Assembly: GCA_021397835.1 (NCBI GenBank)
Contig: JAJFZO010000191.1
Location: forward strand, 749,001 to 813,000
Length of the DNA: 64,000 bases
Direction of reading: 5' to 3'
Source: Moringa oleifera
Taxonomy: Eukaryota > Streptophyta > Magnoliopsida > Brassicales > Moringaceae
Below are positions 23,827 to 35,733 of the stretch, piece by piece. The translations under genes and the position numbers were made by a program. Numbering within the stretch: position 1 is the stretch's first letter; every line of letters starts with the position of its first letter. Below the pieces are notes generated by a model. That model searched no databases and was not told the DNA's origin. It was given only the letters and a program-made list of their open reading frames with translations.

Positions 23827-25692
23827 ACTGTAATAGATGCTTGTACCTACAGCCCCAATGAAAAGACATGGGGTTTTAATAGCTGATCAGTACCATGCAA
23901 TTTTTGCTATCTCTCCTCCCATCCAGCATCCCAGACCCAGAATTGTCTTTCTTGTTTCTGTAAAATAATATTGGTATTTTAGTTGCTGAAGATATGTCAC
24001 TTCAGTAGTTATAAAAATTATTACATATTTCAATTTTTAAAATTAGATTGCGATAATCCATTGTTTTAAACATCAATTGAAAAAAAAGTTGTTTTCGTTT
24101 ATTTAAAAAGAAACCATTTAAAAAAATAAAAAATAATTGTTATTTAAAGATATTTGTTATTTATATTTTGAATAAACATCATTTAAAACTTTAAGTTTAA
24201 TTTTTTGTTTTTAATTAAACATTAAATTTCAAAATGTATCTAAATAAATTTTGATTTATTAATTTTATTTAAATTAAATTTTAATTTAAAATAATTATAA
24301 AAATTAAAAAAAATTTATTAAAAATGATTAAAAAATTTTAAATAAATTTTATATTTTATTTTGATTTTAATTTTTAAATTTAAAATTTTTTAATTAATTA
24401 ACTATTTTTATAAATTTTTTAAATTTTTGATGGTATATTTTTTAAGAAAAATATTTTTAGTATTTAAAAAATTTTGATATTTTTTATGATGATAGCTTAA
24501 ATATTTTACTATATTTATAAAAAATTATAAATTAAAATTTGTTATAAAATATTTTTAATTTAAATATTTTAAATATTTAAATTTTTTAATGGAGTTTAAT
24601 TTTGATAAAATTAAAATATTAAAGTTTGTTTGCATATTTTTTAAAAGTAAAAATTTAATTGAAAAAAAATAAAATTTTAAATTTTAAATGATATTTGTTT
24701 TTATATTTTTTATTATTTATTTTAATAATATATATTATAATATTATTTTTGTTTTTTTATTTTTAAAATATTTAATTATAAATTCTATTTTAAAAATATT
24801 AATATAATCTGTTTTGTTAATAATTTTTTTATTAAATTTAAGAGTAACTCACTACTCACCTTTTAAATCAGTGACATTCAAAGGGCTTAAGAGGAATTTC
24901 GGAGTCAACTTGTCTCCGAGTCAAAGCCAGATAAGCACTATGGGTCCCACAGTTTCGATGCCTTCTAATTCTGAGACTATCATTTATTGGCCACGACTAA
25001 AGGTCGTCCAATTGGGTTGCACGCTTCACCTACCATTTTTGACTGCCTGTTACTTTTCCAATCCTTGCAAAGTGCCAGTCGCGGAGCCGTAACCGGGAAC
25101 CGCTCGTGCAACACTGAGCCCCATCGACACGCCTGTATTACTAAGTTAACCTTGAGGATTTTCAAATTTACGAACGAGTCCACTGAGGTGGGGATTTATC
25201 ATTGGTCACGCTTAACTACTATAGGCCACAAACACCAAATCACCGGGCAGGCACCAAAAAGTGAGGTGACGTGGCCTTTTACCATTAGCAATTAGAACTG
25301 GAGAAATAAAAGAAGCTAATGGAGAGAAAGAGCCCTGTAGAAAACGGCTTGCAGCTCTCCGACAAACCCTATCTATCTCTTTCGCTCTCAAGATTTCTCT
25401 TGGTTTGTCATCAACTCTCTCCCTTACACCCCCCCAACCCCTCTAAATTTTAATTTCTAGTTTTTTTTTTTGCGTGCTGTGTAATCAAACGTATCCAGCT
25501 TTCTGGTGTTTCTGCTCCAAGTTTTTGTGTTTTCTGATCAACAATCTCTGTTAATTGAACAGAAATTTTGTATAAGGTTTTCTTGTTGAACGGCAATTGT
25601 TCCCTTATTTTCGCGTGTTTAAGTAATCAATCAATCTTTAGATTCGACAGCCAAACCTAGGATTCATCGCCAGGAACGCCTATAATTCGACA
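23827..25692. other. HSD-FPA spacer and FPA upstream region
   Basis: An AT-rich block without open frames runs from about 24000 to 24860. From 24860 the composition becomes balanced, giving an upstream region of about 800 bp. TGACGTGG recurs at 25267-25274, the same octamer as at 7702-7709. The stretch 25340-25690 is pyrimidine-rich and probably 5' UTR. A 44-codon ATG frame at 25319-25453 would be an upstream ORF if transcription starts before it. Confidence 0.6.
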
Positions 25693-28600
25693 ATGGGCCC
25701 ACCTATGAGGCAGAACAGACAAACCCTAGGGGGCAAGGAATCGGATGAATCTGATTTTGTATCGAACAATCTCTGGGTCGGTAATTTACCGGCCGATGTG
25801 ACCGAGTCGGGGCTAGCGCAGCTATTCAGCAAGTTCGGCCAGCTCGATAGCCTTACGTCATACTCGTCGCGTAGCTACGCGTTCATATACTACAAGCGCG
25901 TCGAGGACGCTATGGCCGCCAAGCAGGCGTTGCAGGGGGCTACATTTGGAGGGAACCAGATTAAGATCGAGTTTGCACGACCGGTTTGTTCTGATCTCTA
26001 CGATCTGTTAGGTTTTCGTGTGGGTGGTTTGTTATGCTTATTTCTTTGGTGGAATCTGGTGTGTTTTACCCAACTCTCTTTGTTTTGTGCATTTTTTTTT
26101 TCTCTTTTGTTGCGTCGAGAGGGGGATGGGGGTTTTAGGCCTTTCCAATTCAATCTCAAACCCTGCAACCAAAATTGAGAAATTGGGAATTCAATTTAAA
26201 CTAAGACGGTTTGATGTACGCTCTTCAAATTGGTAAATTGGAAGTTCATCTAATTCACACATATAGCATGAAATATTAATTTGAGAGCTTGAATCTCACC
26301 TTGCAATTTGCATGGAGATTTTAAATTTGCTGTTAAGAGGAATTGAGATGCAGATGTTGGAAGGTTTAAGGAAGTGGGTAGTGTTAATAAGTAGGTTGTT
26401 AATGCCAAGGAAAAGAGAAATCAAATACGGGTTTGCATCAACTTACATAGGAAGGAGACCTGTTTCCCTCTTGCAAATGCAATGCTTTTTTTTTTTGGAC
26501 ATTATTTTCTGGAACTTGAGGGGAAGAGCCAACTTGATAATTTGTTAATCTTTTAGATCCTCAAGAAGTTAGCATGGAGGTCTGAGTAGTGAGATTGAAA
26601 CCTGAAAACCTTTTGGATGAGGGATGAACACTATATAAACTTCGCTATGGAAAACTAATTTCGCATCTTCATGCTGTATTTTCTAGGAAATCATAATGGA
26701 GCACTATATGATTGTCATCTTTTGATATATGGCGCGATGGTTACTGAAGCAATTTCAATTGATATGGGCCGATCTGATCTAATTTGTCTAGCACAGGAAA
26801 TAACCATTTCTATGGTGCTAATCATAATTACTACAGCCCACCAGTTGGATGAATATAAATAACTGACATGTTTTTCCTGTGTACCTTTTCTAAAGCAGTA
26901 TTAAACCAGATGCTTACCAAAGATGTCAGTAGCAGATTATGTGTGCTTATCACACAAAAATATTGTGAATCAAGGAGTTAGATCTCTGCTTGCCAACCAT
27001 GTTTTCTGGAAGTTTCCAGATTAAACTCTCCTAGCTGTCTAACATATAAAATCATAATAAAGTGTTCACATGAATCTAAATTCTTATTTGTGGAGTGAAT
27101 GAAAAGTCAAAGCGTATAGCCTATCAATTGGCTTCTTCTTCTTCATATATGCATTGTGAAGTTTAATTTCTGCAAAATTTAAGTATGCAACTACGAGTTT
27201 AAATAATAGCACCCTCCTTCTACCAACAAAAGAAAACAGAAAAGGTGCATAGGCGATGGTCTTTGGAAGATACACAATTATTGATTTGTGTCAGGGTTTA
27301 GGGTATTCAACCTAAGGGACTGGCCAATGGGATGAAGGGACCAGTTATAAAGCCCGCATCTTCCTAGTGCATTTTCATGTTGGATTTGCCTTGAGAAGTT
27401 ACCATTGTGGCATTCTCGCCACCCAAATTGTCAGTGCTGTGGTCGCAGTCTGGAACTCCCAGACTACCAGGGTGAAAACAACTACTTGTTGCTAGGGGTG
27501 CACACCTTTTAGTGCAAGCACTTTGTGAGATATCAAATAATGTGTTGGGTGCCTCAGTGATGCCACTTGTCAAGGGGTGAGGGTATCCAACCCGAAAGAC
27601 TTAGCTTATTGGATGGAGGGACTTATCCTGATGAAGAATTTACCTTGAGAAGTCATCCATGTGATTTACTAATAACTCAATGAAAGCTGCCTCAACCTCT
27701 TTTGAGTGGATATAAATCTGTTGCTTGGTGCTTTAATTTTGAGTTTCAAAATTAGAACTTTTGACCATGAATTTCTTTAATTGAAAAAACCTTACTATGC
27801 ATGCCCCTTTCTGGAAGAGGACAGAGGCTTCATTTATTCCATGACAAACTCATACAATAAGAAAAGCTTTCCTTTTTCTTTTGGTGGGGAGGGGAGGGGG
27901 GTTGTGGTTGTGCTGGTAGGCACATCTTGGGGTTGATTCATTAACAAAAAAGATTGATGGAGGCACTAAGGGAAATATGTCTTTTAGCAGGTTCCTTCCT
28001 CTGGCACTCCTCACACCTCTTCTCCCCCACCCAAAGGGAGGGGGGAGGGAGGGGGGGGAACTATTTGATTCAGTTACCTTAGCCAATGCTAGAAACATTT
28101 TGAAGCCTGCTAATTGCTCTAATGAAATCTTGTTTGCAGGCAAAACCTTGTAAAAATCTTTGGGTAGGTGGAATTAGCCCAAGCATTTCAAAAGAAGACT
28201 TGGAAGAGGAATTTAAGAAGTTTGGTAAACTTGAAGATTTTAAATTCATTAGAGACCGCAACACTGCATTTGTTGAGTATTTCCGATTGGAAGATGCAAC
28301 TCAAGCTGCAAAGAGCATGAATGGCAAGCGCATAGGTGGTGAGCAGATACGCGTTGATTTCCTTAGGTCACTACCTTCAAGAAGAGTAAGTGTATATGTT
28401 AAAAAATTTTATGTTTGTTTGTAATAGATAAAATCAGTGTTGTGAGACTCTAAAGAGTTTGGTCTTGTAGAAATGTGTATGAAATTCTTAGTGTTCTTTT
28501 ATTATGTTGATTGGTGATTTGTCAACTGATTGTGCAGAATTTCAGTAGGAAGTTTCAAATGAATCTTCTTTTTTTGGTGTTGATATATCTCTAAACATGC

Positions 28601-31600
28601 ATCTGAATATCTATGGGATGATTTTCCTCTTCTAAAAATGCTTTAGGTGCCTAAAATTTCATTTATATATTCTAAAAGGAAGTTATTTGTCTTTACTTTC
28701 AACAGGAGCAATGGCCAATCTCCCATGAGACCAGGGATAGTACATTTTTAAGCAGGGGCATGGCGCCATCTGATGGCAATTTGTCCGCTAAAAGACCAGT
28801 AAGTTTTGATAGTAACATTTGCTAATCTCTTCATTGTCATGTACATATGTTATATGTGCTTCTCACTTTGTAGGTGCTTGCAATTGTATGGTGCTATTCG
28901 CTCTTTGAATTTCTGAACTGCTTTATTAATCTAGTCAAAGCCATTGCAAACGAGTTTATATTCATTTACATTCTAATTGACTGGTCCCTCACATGTTGTA
29001 GCTGTAATTTGCAATGTCTTGGAATATTTTAAATATATTCTAATATATTTTTATCATTTCACAGTTGCCTCCGTCTTCTGGTGCCCGAAAGGCAGATGGT
29101 CAGCCAAGTAACGTTTTGTGGATAGGTTACCCTCCTTCTGTCCAAATTGATGAACAAATGCTTCATAATGCTATGATATTGTTTGGTGAGATTGAGAGAA
29201 TTAAAAGTTTTCCTTCAAGGCATTATTCATTTGTAGAATTTAGAAGTGTGGAAGAAGCTCGGCGTGCTAAGGAGGGTCTGCAAGGTCGATTATTTAATGA
29301 TCCAAGAATCACTATAATGTTCTCAAGCAGTGAGCTAGCACCTGGCAAAGATTATCCTGGTTTTTATTCTGGGATAAAAGCATCAAGGCCAGAGATGTTG
29401 TTCAATGAACATCCATTCAGACATTCACCAGTGGATGTATTTGGTCATAACAATACAATGACTAGTAATACATTTCCTGGGCCACCACCTTCTGGTGGCA
29501 TTGTTGGACCTTCCATGCGGCCCTTTGGTGTTCAAGGTAGTTTTGAGCGGTTGCATCCTGGTCAAGAATTTAATGATTTGACATCAAATCCCAAAAATAT
29601 TGTGGGGCCAAATTGGAGAAAACCATCTCCTCCTGCATCTGGGCTTGTGCCCTCTCCTGCTCAAGGTATTAGGCTGCCTGTGAGACCATCTCCTGGATCA
29701 TGGGATGTTTATGATGTCAGTCAATTAGAACGTGAATCAAAGCGGTCAAGGAGAGATGGTCATTTGGCCATTGATGAAGCAACATTCCCTGTAACGAAGA
29801 TTGATGATCGTGGGTCAGTGTTAGACCACTCATATGGAGTTGGTCCTGGAATGGATGGAGGTCCTTCTGATCCATATGCAAATGTTCAAGGGAAGCGTCG
29901 CCTTAGCCCTGTCCCTGCCAAGGTCGTATCTGGGGCAGGCTATCCGGATACTGATTACATATGGCGTGGCATTATTGCTAAGGGTGGAACACCTGTCTGT
30001 CATGCTCGCTGTGTCCCCATTGGAAGGGGCATTGGGACTGAGCTGTAAGTACAGTTTTCTCTTGTTGCAATTTTTCGTTTCCAAAAGGAGATCTTTGTTA
30101 AACTATCTCAGTTTCCTTGTGGTATATGTGGGACATTCTTTTCTTTTTTCTTTGATGATAACCATGGTTTTACCCTGCAGTCATTTCCAGAAATTACAGG
30201 ATTGCACCTAGATTCACATTTATGGAAAAATGATGAAGAAGTGTGTTATAAGCTTTTCCGTTTTAAGTATGCCATGTTATGTGGAGTGATATGTTACCTA
30301 TTAAAAAAATAATGTAGAGTGATATTCCTTAATGAAATTCCATTTAACCTCTTTTGGGTCATGAGCTGAATATATTATGTTTGTTTGTATTCCTCATCGT
30401 ACATAACCACAAGGACTTGTTAAGATGCTAGTCTTATTAGTTTATTGTGGTCTAATAACTATTAATGGAATTCTGTCAGAAACACTGTAGCTTCTTATTC
30501 ACACCAGATGCTTTATTCTTGTTTTTAAGGCATCAGAATGTTCCTCCCTCTTTATTAGATTTGCATTTTTCTTATGTGAACTTATTGCGTCCTATTGATT
30601 TATACACCAACATTCAATTCTCCTGCTGTAGTCAGAAAGAAAATTATTGCCGAGACAGTCTTTTATGTCAGTTGTGATTGTTTCTGGTCTCGTTTCAAAG
30701 TTTTAGGGCAGCTTCTTTCCACTTTGACCTTTTTCGTGAATGGTCCTGGCTTCTATTCCTCTTTCAAGTTATTTATTTATTTATAATTTTGCAGTCCGGA
30801 AGTTGTTAATTGTTCAGCAAGAACCGGATTGGATATGCTTACAAAACACTATGCCGAGGCCATAGGATTCGACATTGTTTTCTTTCTACCGGACAGCGAA
30901 GATGATTTTGCTTCCTACACTGAATTCCTTCGCTATCTTGGTTCAAAGAATCGTGCTGGTGTTGCTAAGTTCAATGATGGGACTACATTGTTTTTGGTGC
31001 CTCCGTCGGATTTCTTAACGAAGGTACTCAAAGTTTCAGGCCCAGAACGATTATATGGTGTGGTTCTCAAGTTGCCTCCACCAGTTCCCACTGCTACATC
31101 CTTTATGCAGGACATGTCTCATCCCCTTCCATCATCCTTTATGGATCGACCGCGGATTTCGTCTTCTGAGCCCAATTACAGTCTATTGCGCACAAAAGAA
31201 GAACATGCATTGGCAATGGATTATAACAGGGTTTTTCAGGAGGAATCAAAACCTCCTTCAAAGCCATATCTTCCTCCCATAAGTGAGCCTGTTGTCGGGC
31301 AAGCTGGTCCAAGAGAACAGACGCCTACTAATGCCACAGCAGTATCCCAAGCTGGTGTCACATTAACACCAGAGCTTATAGCAACTTTAGCTACCTTACT
31401 GCCAGCAACTTCACAATCTTCTGTTCCAGTAGGTCACCAGCCTTCATTAGGCTCTTCAACTGTCCGGCCTTCATTTAACCAGACTGTTGCACCACCCCAT
31501 AAGGAAAACTCATTACAAGGATGGAATCAGGATAAGCAAGCTTCTGAGCCTGCAGGTCATTCATATCAGCTATCGGGGAATCAGTACAATACACCGGCAC

Positions 31601-32196
31601 AGCTACCTCAGACTCCGCATTACCCATCTATCTCAAGTACACCAAGCTACCCTGCTCAGTTGGCCCTGGCCAATACTCAATTTCCAGAGCCAAGTGTCAG
31701 TCTGTCACAACAGGCTGCAGCATCATCTAGACCATTGGCTAATTTCACAAGCTCTTCTCAGGGTTCACATATTGCTGCTTCTCCACCAGTCAACAAACAG
31801 TATCAGTTTGAAGTTCCTCCTAGTACTCAGAAAGGATATGGTGTGTTGCATGGAGCAGATGCTTCTGGGTTATATAGTGCACCAGCTTTTCAGCATGCTA
31901 ATAATTCTGGCGTTTCAACTAATCAGGTTCATGGTACTAATCCTTCCCAGCCACAAAATGTCGTGCCATTGTCAGTTGAAAAAGTCAATCTGGAGCTTCC
32001 TACCGAGGTGCAGCAGCTTCAATCTGTGCTTACTGGAGCTGGTCAGGGCGCATCAGATGCAGAGGGTGATAAGAATCAACGATACCAATCAACATTGCAG
32101 TTTGCTGCTAGCCTCCTCCTCCAGATTCAGCAGCAACAGCAACAGCAACAGCAAACAAATACTCCAGCTGCGCGGGGGACTGGAAATCAGCTATGA
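25693..32196 (+). CDS. FPA: Flowering time control protein FPA (three RRMs plus SPOC domain)
   Basis: Nuclear spen-family RNA-binding protein. In Arabidopsis it promotes proximal poly(A) site choice, represses FLC through its antisense RNAs, and controls its own mRNA through intron 1. Five exons (25693-25983, 28140-28385, 28706-28798, 29065-30044, 30795-32196) join in phase to 1003 residues, against about 900 in Arabidopsis. Exon 1 encodes RRM1 (NNLWVGNLP...YAFIYY, residues ~25-97). Exon 2 encodes RRM2 (KNLWVGGIS...TAFVEY). Exon 4 carries RRM3 (NVLWIGYPP...YSFVEF). The SPOC domain ([20 protein letters not shown]...[11 protein letters not shown]) spans residues ~505-632. The C-terminal half is Pro/Gln/Ser-rich, with [38 protein letters not shown] and a closing polyglutamine of mixed CAG/CAA codons. 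Intron 1 is 2.16 kb, the longest of the gene. Identification is very strong. Confidence 0.97.
27056..27061 (+). promoter_or_regulatory. Candidate intronic poly(A) signal in FPA intron 1
   Basis: AATAAA lies 1.07 kb into intron 1, which in Arabidopsis FPA contains the autoregulated proximal poly(A) site. Its use here is inferred; plant signals are degenerate and the real site may lie elsewhere in the intron. Confidence 0.3.
27301..27663. repeat. Diverged direct-repeat pair in FPA intron 1
   Basis: Two related segments are offset by about 250-280 bp. Copy A (27301-27410) starts GGGTATTCAACC and holds CCTTGAGAAGTTACCAT. Copy B (27581-27663) starts GGGTATCCAACC and holds CCTTGAGAAGTCATCCAT. Both carry a GGGAC-type motif in the middle. 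The arrangement suggests the terminal repeats of a short non-autonomous element, or a local duplication. I see no open frame or certain primer-binding site between them. Confidence 0.5.
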
Positions 32197-35100
32197 GGAT
32201 TCTCTTCTTAATCTAGGTAATTCCCCTGCCATACCTAATTTTTTGGAAAATAAGACCCTTTTAGGTTTCCATAAAGTGGATATTTTGGTAGAATGCTTTC
32301 GTTTTCCTTGCATATGAGTTGTTTGTTCGTTTTTTTTTTCTCTCTCTTTCTAGCTTGTAGGTCTGCTTGACATCTTCAGTGACATTAAACTATGTTTTAT
32401 GTGATCTTTTCTGGATACATGACATTGGAACCCTTCCTAATTAAATCATGCATGGAACTTGTTCTGCTTTTGTACCAAGAAAAATTCAAGTGTGGTATTA
32501 AGGTCAATAGGATGCAGCATCCTGGATACCTATGCATGCTTCATCCAATAATCCGATGGATATTAGAAAATTAAAATTGTGGTGGTTGTTTCCAACTGTT
32601 TTGAGATATTGTGAAGTGCTTGGTGACAGAGGGCTCTATCTCAAGATCTTTCTCTAAGTGCTTTAGATTTTTTGAGGTGTTTAGGATGTTACTGAAGTTG
32701 CTTGTGCAAGACAGATTTGAGGGGTTGATTGCATGTCCCCGAAGGAATGCTTTAAGGGACTTTATATAACGTCCCTTGTTGGTCATTGGAAGATATGGTT
32801 GCCATGAAGACTGGTTACATCATCAGACAAGAAGTTAGAAGCTGATTCTGCTCTCTTGAAATGACCGTAGTTGAACATTTTGAGCCTTATAATTGAACTT
32901 TAGATTTATAATCATGGTCAAATGACTTTGAAGCCCATAATTTTGGACATCAAATATTTGAAGTTTATGTTGATCTTTCTTTCTTGGAGGTTTTCTTCCC
33001 ATTTATGAGTCCTATAGTTAATGAATTGCCTATGAGCTGGTGCAGCTGAGATTTAGGCTTATGCCTTTGCTGCTTTCTGTTTTTGCGCCGAAAAGATTCC
33101 TATGTTGTTTCGAGTGTAGTGGGCCTGACTAAAAAGTCATTGAAGCACAACTCTTTCCTTTGTTGAAGATGAATAGGTTGCAGTTAGATATTTGAAAGAG
33201 CTATTTAGAATTTCTTAATATGGTCTTCATAGAAAGAGAATGAGTTGATGCCAACTTTTTAGAAACCAGGTTCGATCAGCCAGTCCAATTGGAAAAGTCA
33301 GGAACCAGTCCAAGACCTGGTTTGGTTTATGGTTTTAGTTGGATGGCAAACAAACTGTTCAAAAACTGCTCAAAATTTTGGTTGAAGATCTTCGGTTTTC
33401 CTTTTTTTTTTTTTGAAAAAAAATCTCTTTTTGGCCAAAACCACTTATTAGAAAAGTTTGTGATAGAATTTTTTTTTTCAAACAAAGTTTTTTTAAAATA
33501 ACAAAATTTTGAAAAAAAATTGAAAAGAGCTTTCTTTCATCTTGATTTTCTTAATTTCATTTTTTATCTTCATTATAATGCCTTAGTTAATTTGTATAAA
33601 ACATTATATATTATGGTAAGTGTTGATAATCTGCCATGCGATTAACTAAGCATTAAGAAAATTTACAAAATCTTATTATTTGCTTGTTATTTCAAATATT
33701 TTTTTTGATTTGTTGAACATCAAGATTAACATAATATTAGTTCTTTTTTTCATGTTTGTGAATTTTTATTTAATAGTTTCATGAATTTTATATTAGTAAT
33801 CATTTATTTTTTTACATTTAATTTTCATTGTTCGACTTCCTTTCAACTTTACCTTTGACCTTTAAACCTTTATTTTCTCCAATTCATTGGTCTGGTTTCA
33901 AAACATTGGTTGGTACACGAGAGACAGCCTATGTACCATATAGATGACATCCTTAATATTAAGTGCTTTAAGTCATTATGGCCATTAACAATGCCACTCA
34001 ATCAACTCCTATTTGAGGAGATTTATTTAATGGGTGGTTCTTGTTGATAAGGGAAAGACGTTCGTTGACTAGTATCACCAACTTCAATTAAGACACCAAT
34101 GAGAGAGCAGAATATTGTCATTGGTTTGGGCCTCAATGCTCTTTCGAGACCCTCGAGATGGTGAGAACACCACAATCGAGTTCAGTCTTGCTTGTTAATA
34201 GTTATTTGCAATGCCAACAAATGGTTGGAGGGTTAGTTTGAAATTTATCTTCTGCCTTGTAGAGAAAGATGTGATGGATAAGTTTTAGTGATTTGGGTAG
34301 TAACGTTATTTTGAACGGAACAAAAAAAGCAAATGTAGTGGAATGCTATAGAAGGAAAAGTCATTGAAGTTCAAAAATTAATGCAATCTTAAGCTGTGAA
34401 AGAGCTTTCATAGTATTTGTCAAAATGAATAACCCAATGGTGCCATTCATTCTTCAATCCTCTTGGGTTTAGCCTGTCCGTAAGTGTCGACTTGTATGTC
34501 AAGTTCTAGTTTGAATCCCTTCATTAGTTTGTTTCGTGTCATTAAATTCACGGCCCAATGGATTAGTCGTTACACCCTGAGCTCCATGTTGATTTGTCAT
34601 GGTTGAGTGGTGGAAGGAATTTGACGCGCACTACAATTATTAAAAAGCATGGCGCCATTCATCTTCAAAATGAGAGCACAATTATGATCCAAGATTACTA
34701 GTGATCTCATTACTAAAGTGATTCGATCATTGGTGATTAAATATTAACTCATTTGACAAATCATATCTTGTCAACATTCTCAAGATAATTGAACATATTT
34801 TTTCAAAATTAACATTGATATAATTAAAACATATCATGTCCATTCTTTTATCAAAATCAATAAGAATTAGATAAACAAAGGAAAAAGTATAAGAAGAAAT
34901 TTTTATAGGATAAAATAGAAGAAAGAAATGCAAGAAAGGAGAAAGTTGGAAGGAATCTGAAACAAAAAATAGTTCGTTTAAAATTATAATGAGTGTAAAT
35001 ATTGGAAGTAACTAGAAAAGGTTTTTAAAGATAATGTTGTCATATTTCTATTTTCTAATCTTTGTGGTTAGATCACTATTGTTTTCTTAAGATAGTAAGA

Positions 35101-35400
35101 TTACCTTTTCACAAGGTATCATTGTCACCTTTTCGAAGGCTATCCTTGTCACAAAGATTATTTAAGAACATATAAGATTACAGAGCTAGACGGGTGATCT
35201 TGTCATTGAGTTGATACAAGACCATTGCAGTACAATGTTATGAAGTTATAAACAAACACTATCATCCCGTCAACTTCACTAGATCACTGAGCTCTTGATC
35301 GAATCACCACATACCAAATAACCTTAATGTTTTCTTTGTAATTCTTGATTATGCTTGCTCCCCAGCCTAAACCTGGGTCTTGTTGATAAATGTTTGTTTA
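32197..35400. other. Downstream of FPA: no recognisable gene
   Basis: The first few hundred bases are probably FPA 3' UTR; a GTAATT just after the stop could start a 3' UTR intron. From about 33380 to 33850 the DNA is T/A-rich with long homopolymers. The rest is of ordinary composition, with only short chance frames. I recognise no protein domain, RNA gene or terminal repeat. Confidence 0.55.
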
Positions 35401-35559
35401 GAGTGGGTCCCACATTCAAGCAATTTAGGCAAGTCCCTTTACAAGTCTTATCTTGGCTAAGTCCTCAAAAATAGAAGGTCGGGTGCGGCCCTCAAAGTAG
35501 TTTAGTAATTAAGTCCCTTGCCAAGTGTGTGCTTTGATCAAGCTTAAATGGGGAAGGAA

Positions 35560-35733
35560 GTGACCATCCTTTTTAGAATGCGGGTGGTATAATAGACCTT
35601 TCATCGTGGGTTGCACTTACGGGGGTTGACTTAGCAATCAATGATGAATGTGGGATGAATTGCAAACTTTGACATCCTAGGTTCGATTCCGCATTGGAGA
35701 TCTCAATTATCAAAAAAGAAAAATAAATCGAAG
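35560..35733 (+). mobile_element. Possible tRNA-derived SINE
   Basis: GGTTCGATTCC at about 35681-35691 is a perfect RNA polymerase III B-box. About 50 bp upstream, TGACTTAGCAAT resembles an A-box (TRGYnnARnnG). An A-rich tail (CAAAAAAGAAAAATAAA, about 35713-35729) follows within 40 bp, as in plant SINEs. The sequence cannot fold as a tRNA: the T-arm CTAGG/CCGCA pairs at only two positions. The 5' boundary is a guess and I did not find clear target-site duplications. Confidence 0.35.

Noticed and set aside
31487..32317. 276-codon frame within FPA exon 5
   Set aside because: It is the +1 shadow of the FPA C-terminal coding sequence; the FPA frame carries the family motifs.
33256..33360. Repetitive-looking GGTTCGATCAGCC / CTGGTTTGGTTTATGG stretch
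   Set aside because: It recalls low-complexity plant repeat ends, but I could not define boundaries, a partner copy or any coding trace.
35640..35700. tRNA gene suggested by GGTTCGATTCC
   Set aside because: The T-arm pairs at only two positions and no acceptor stem is present, so I treat it as a possible SINE.
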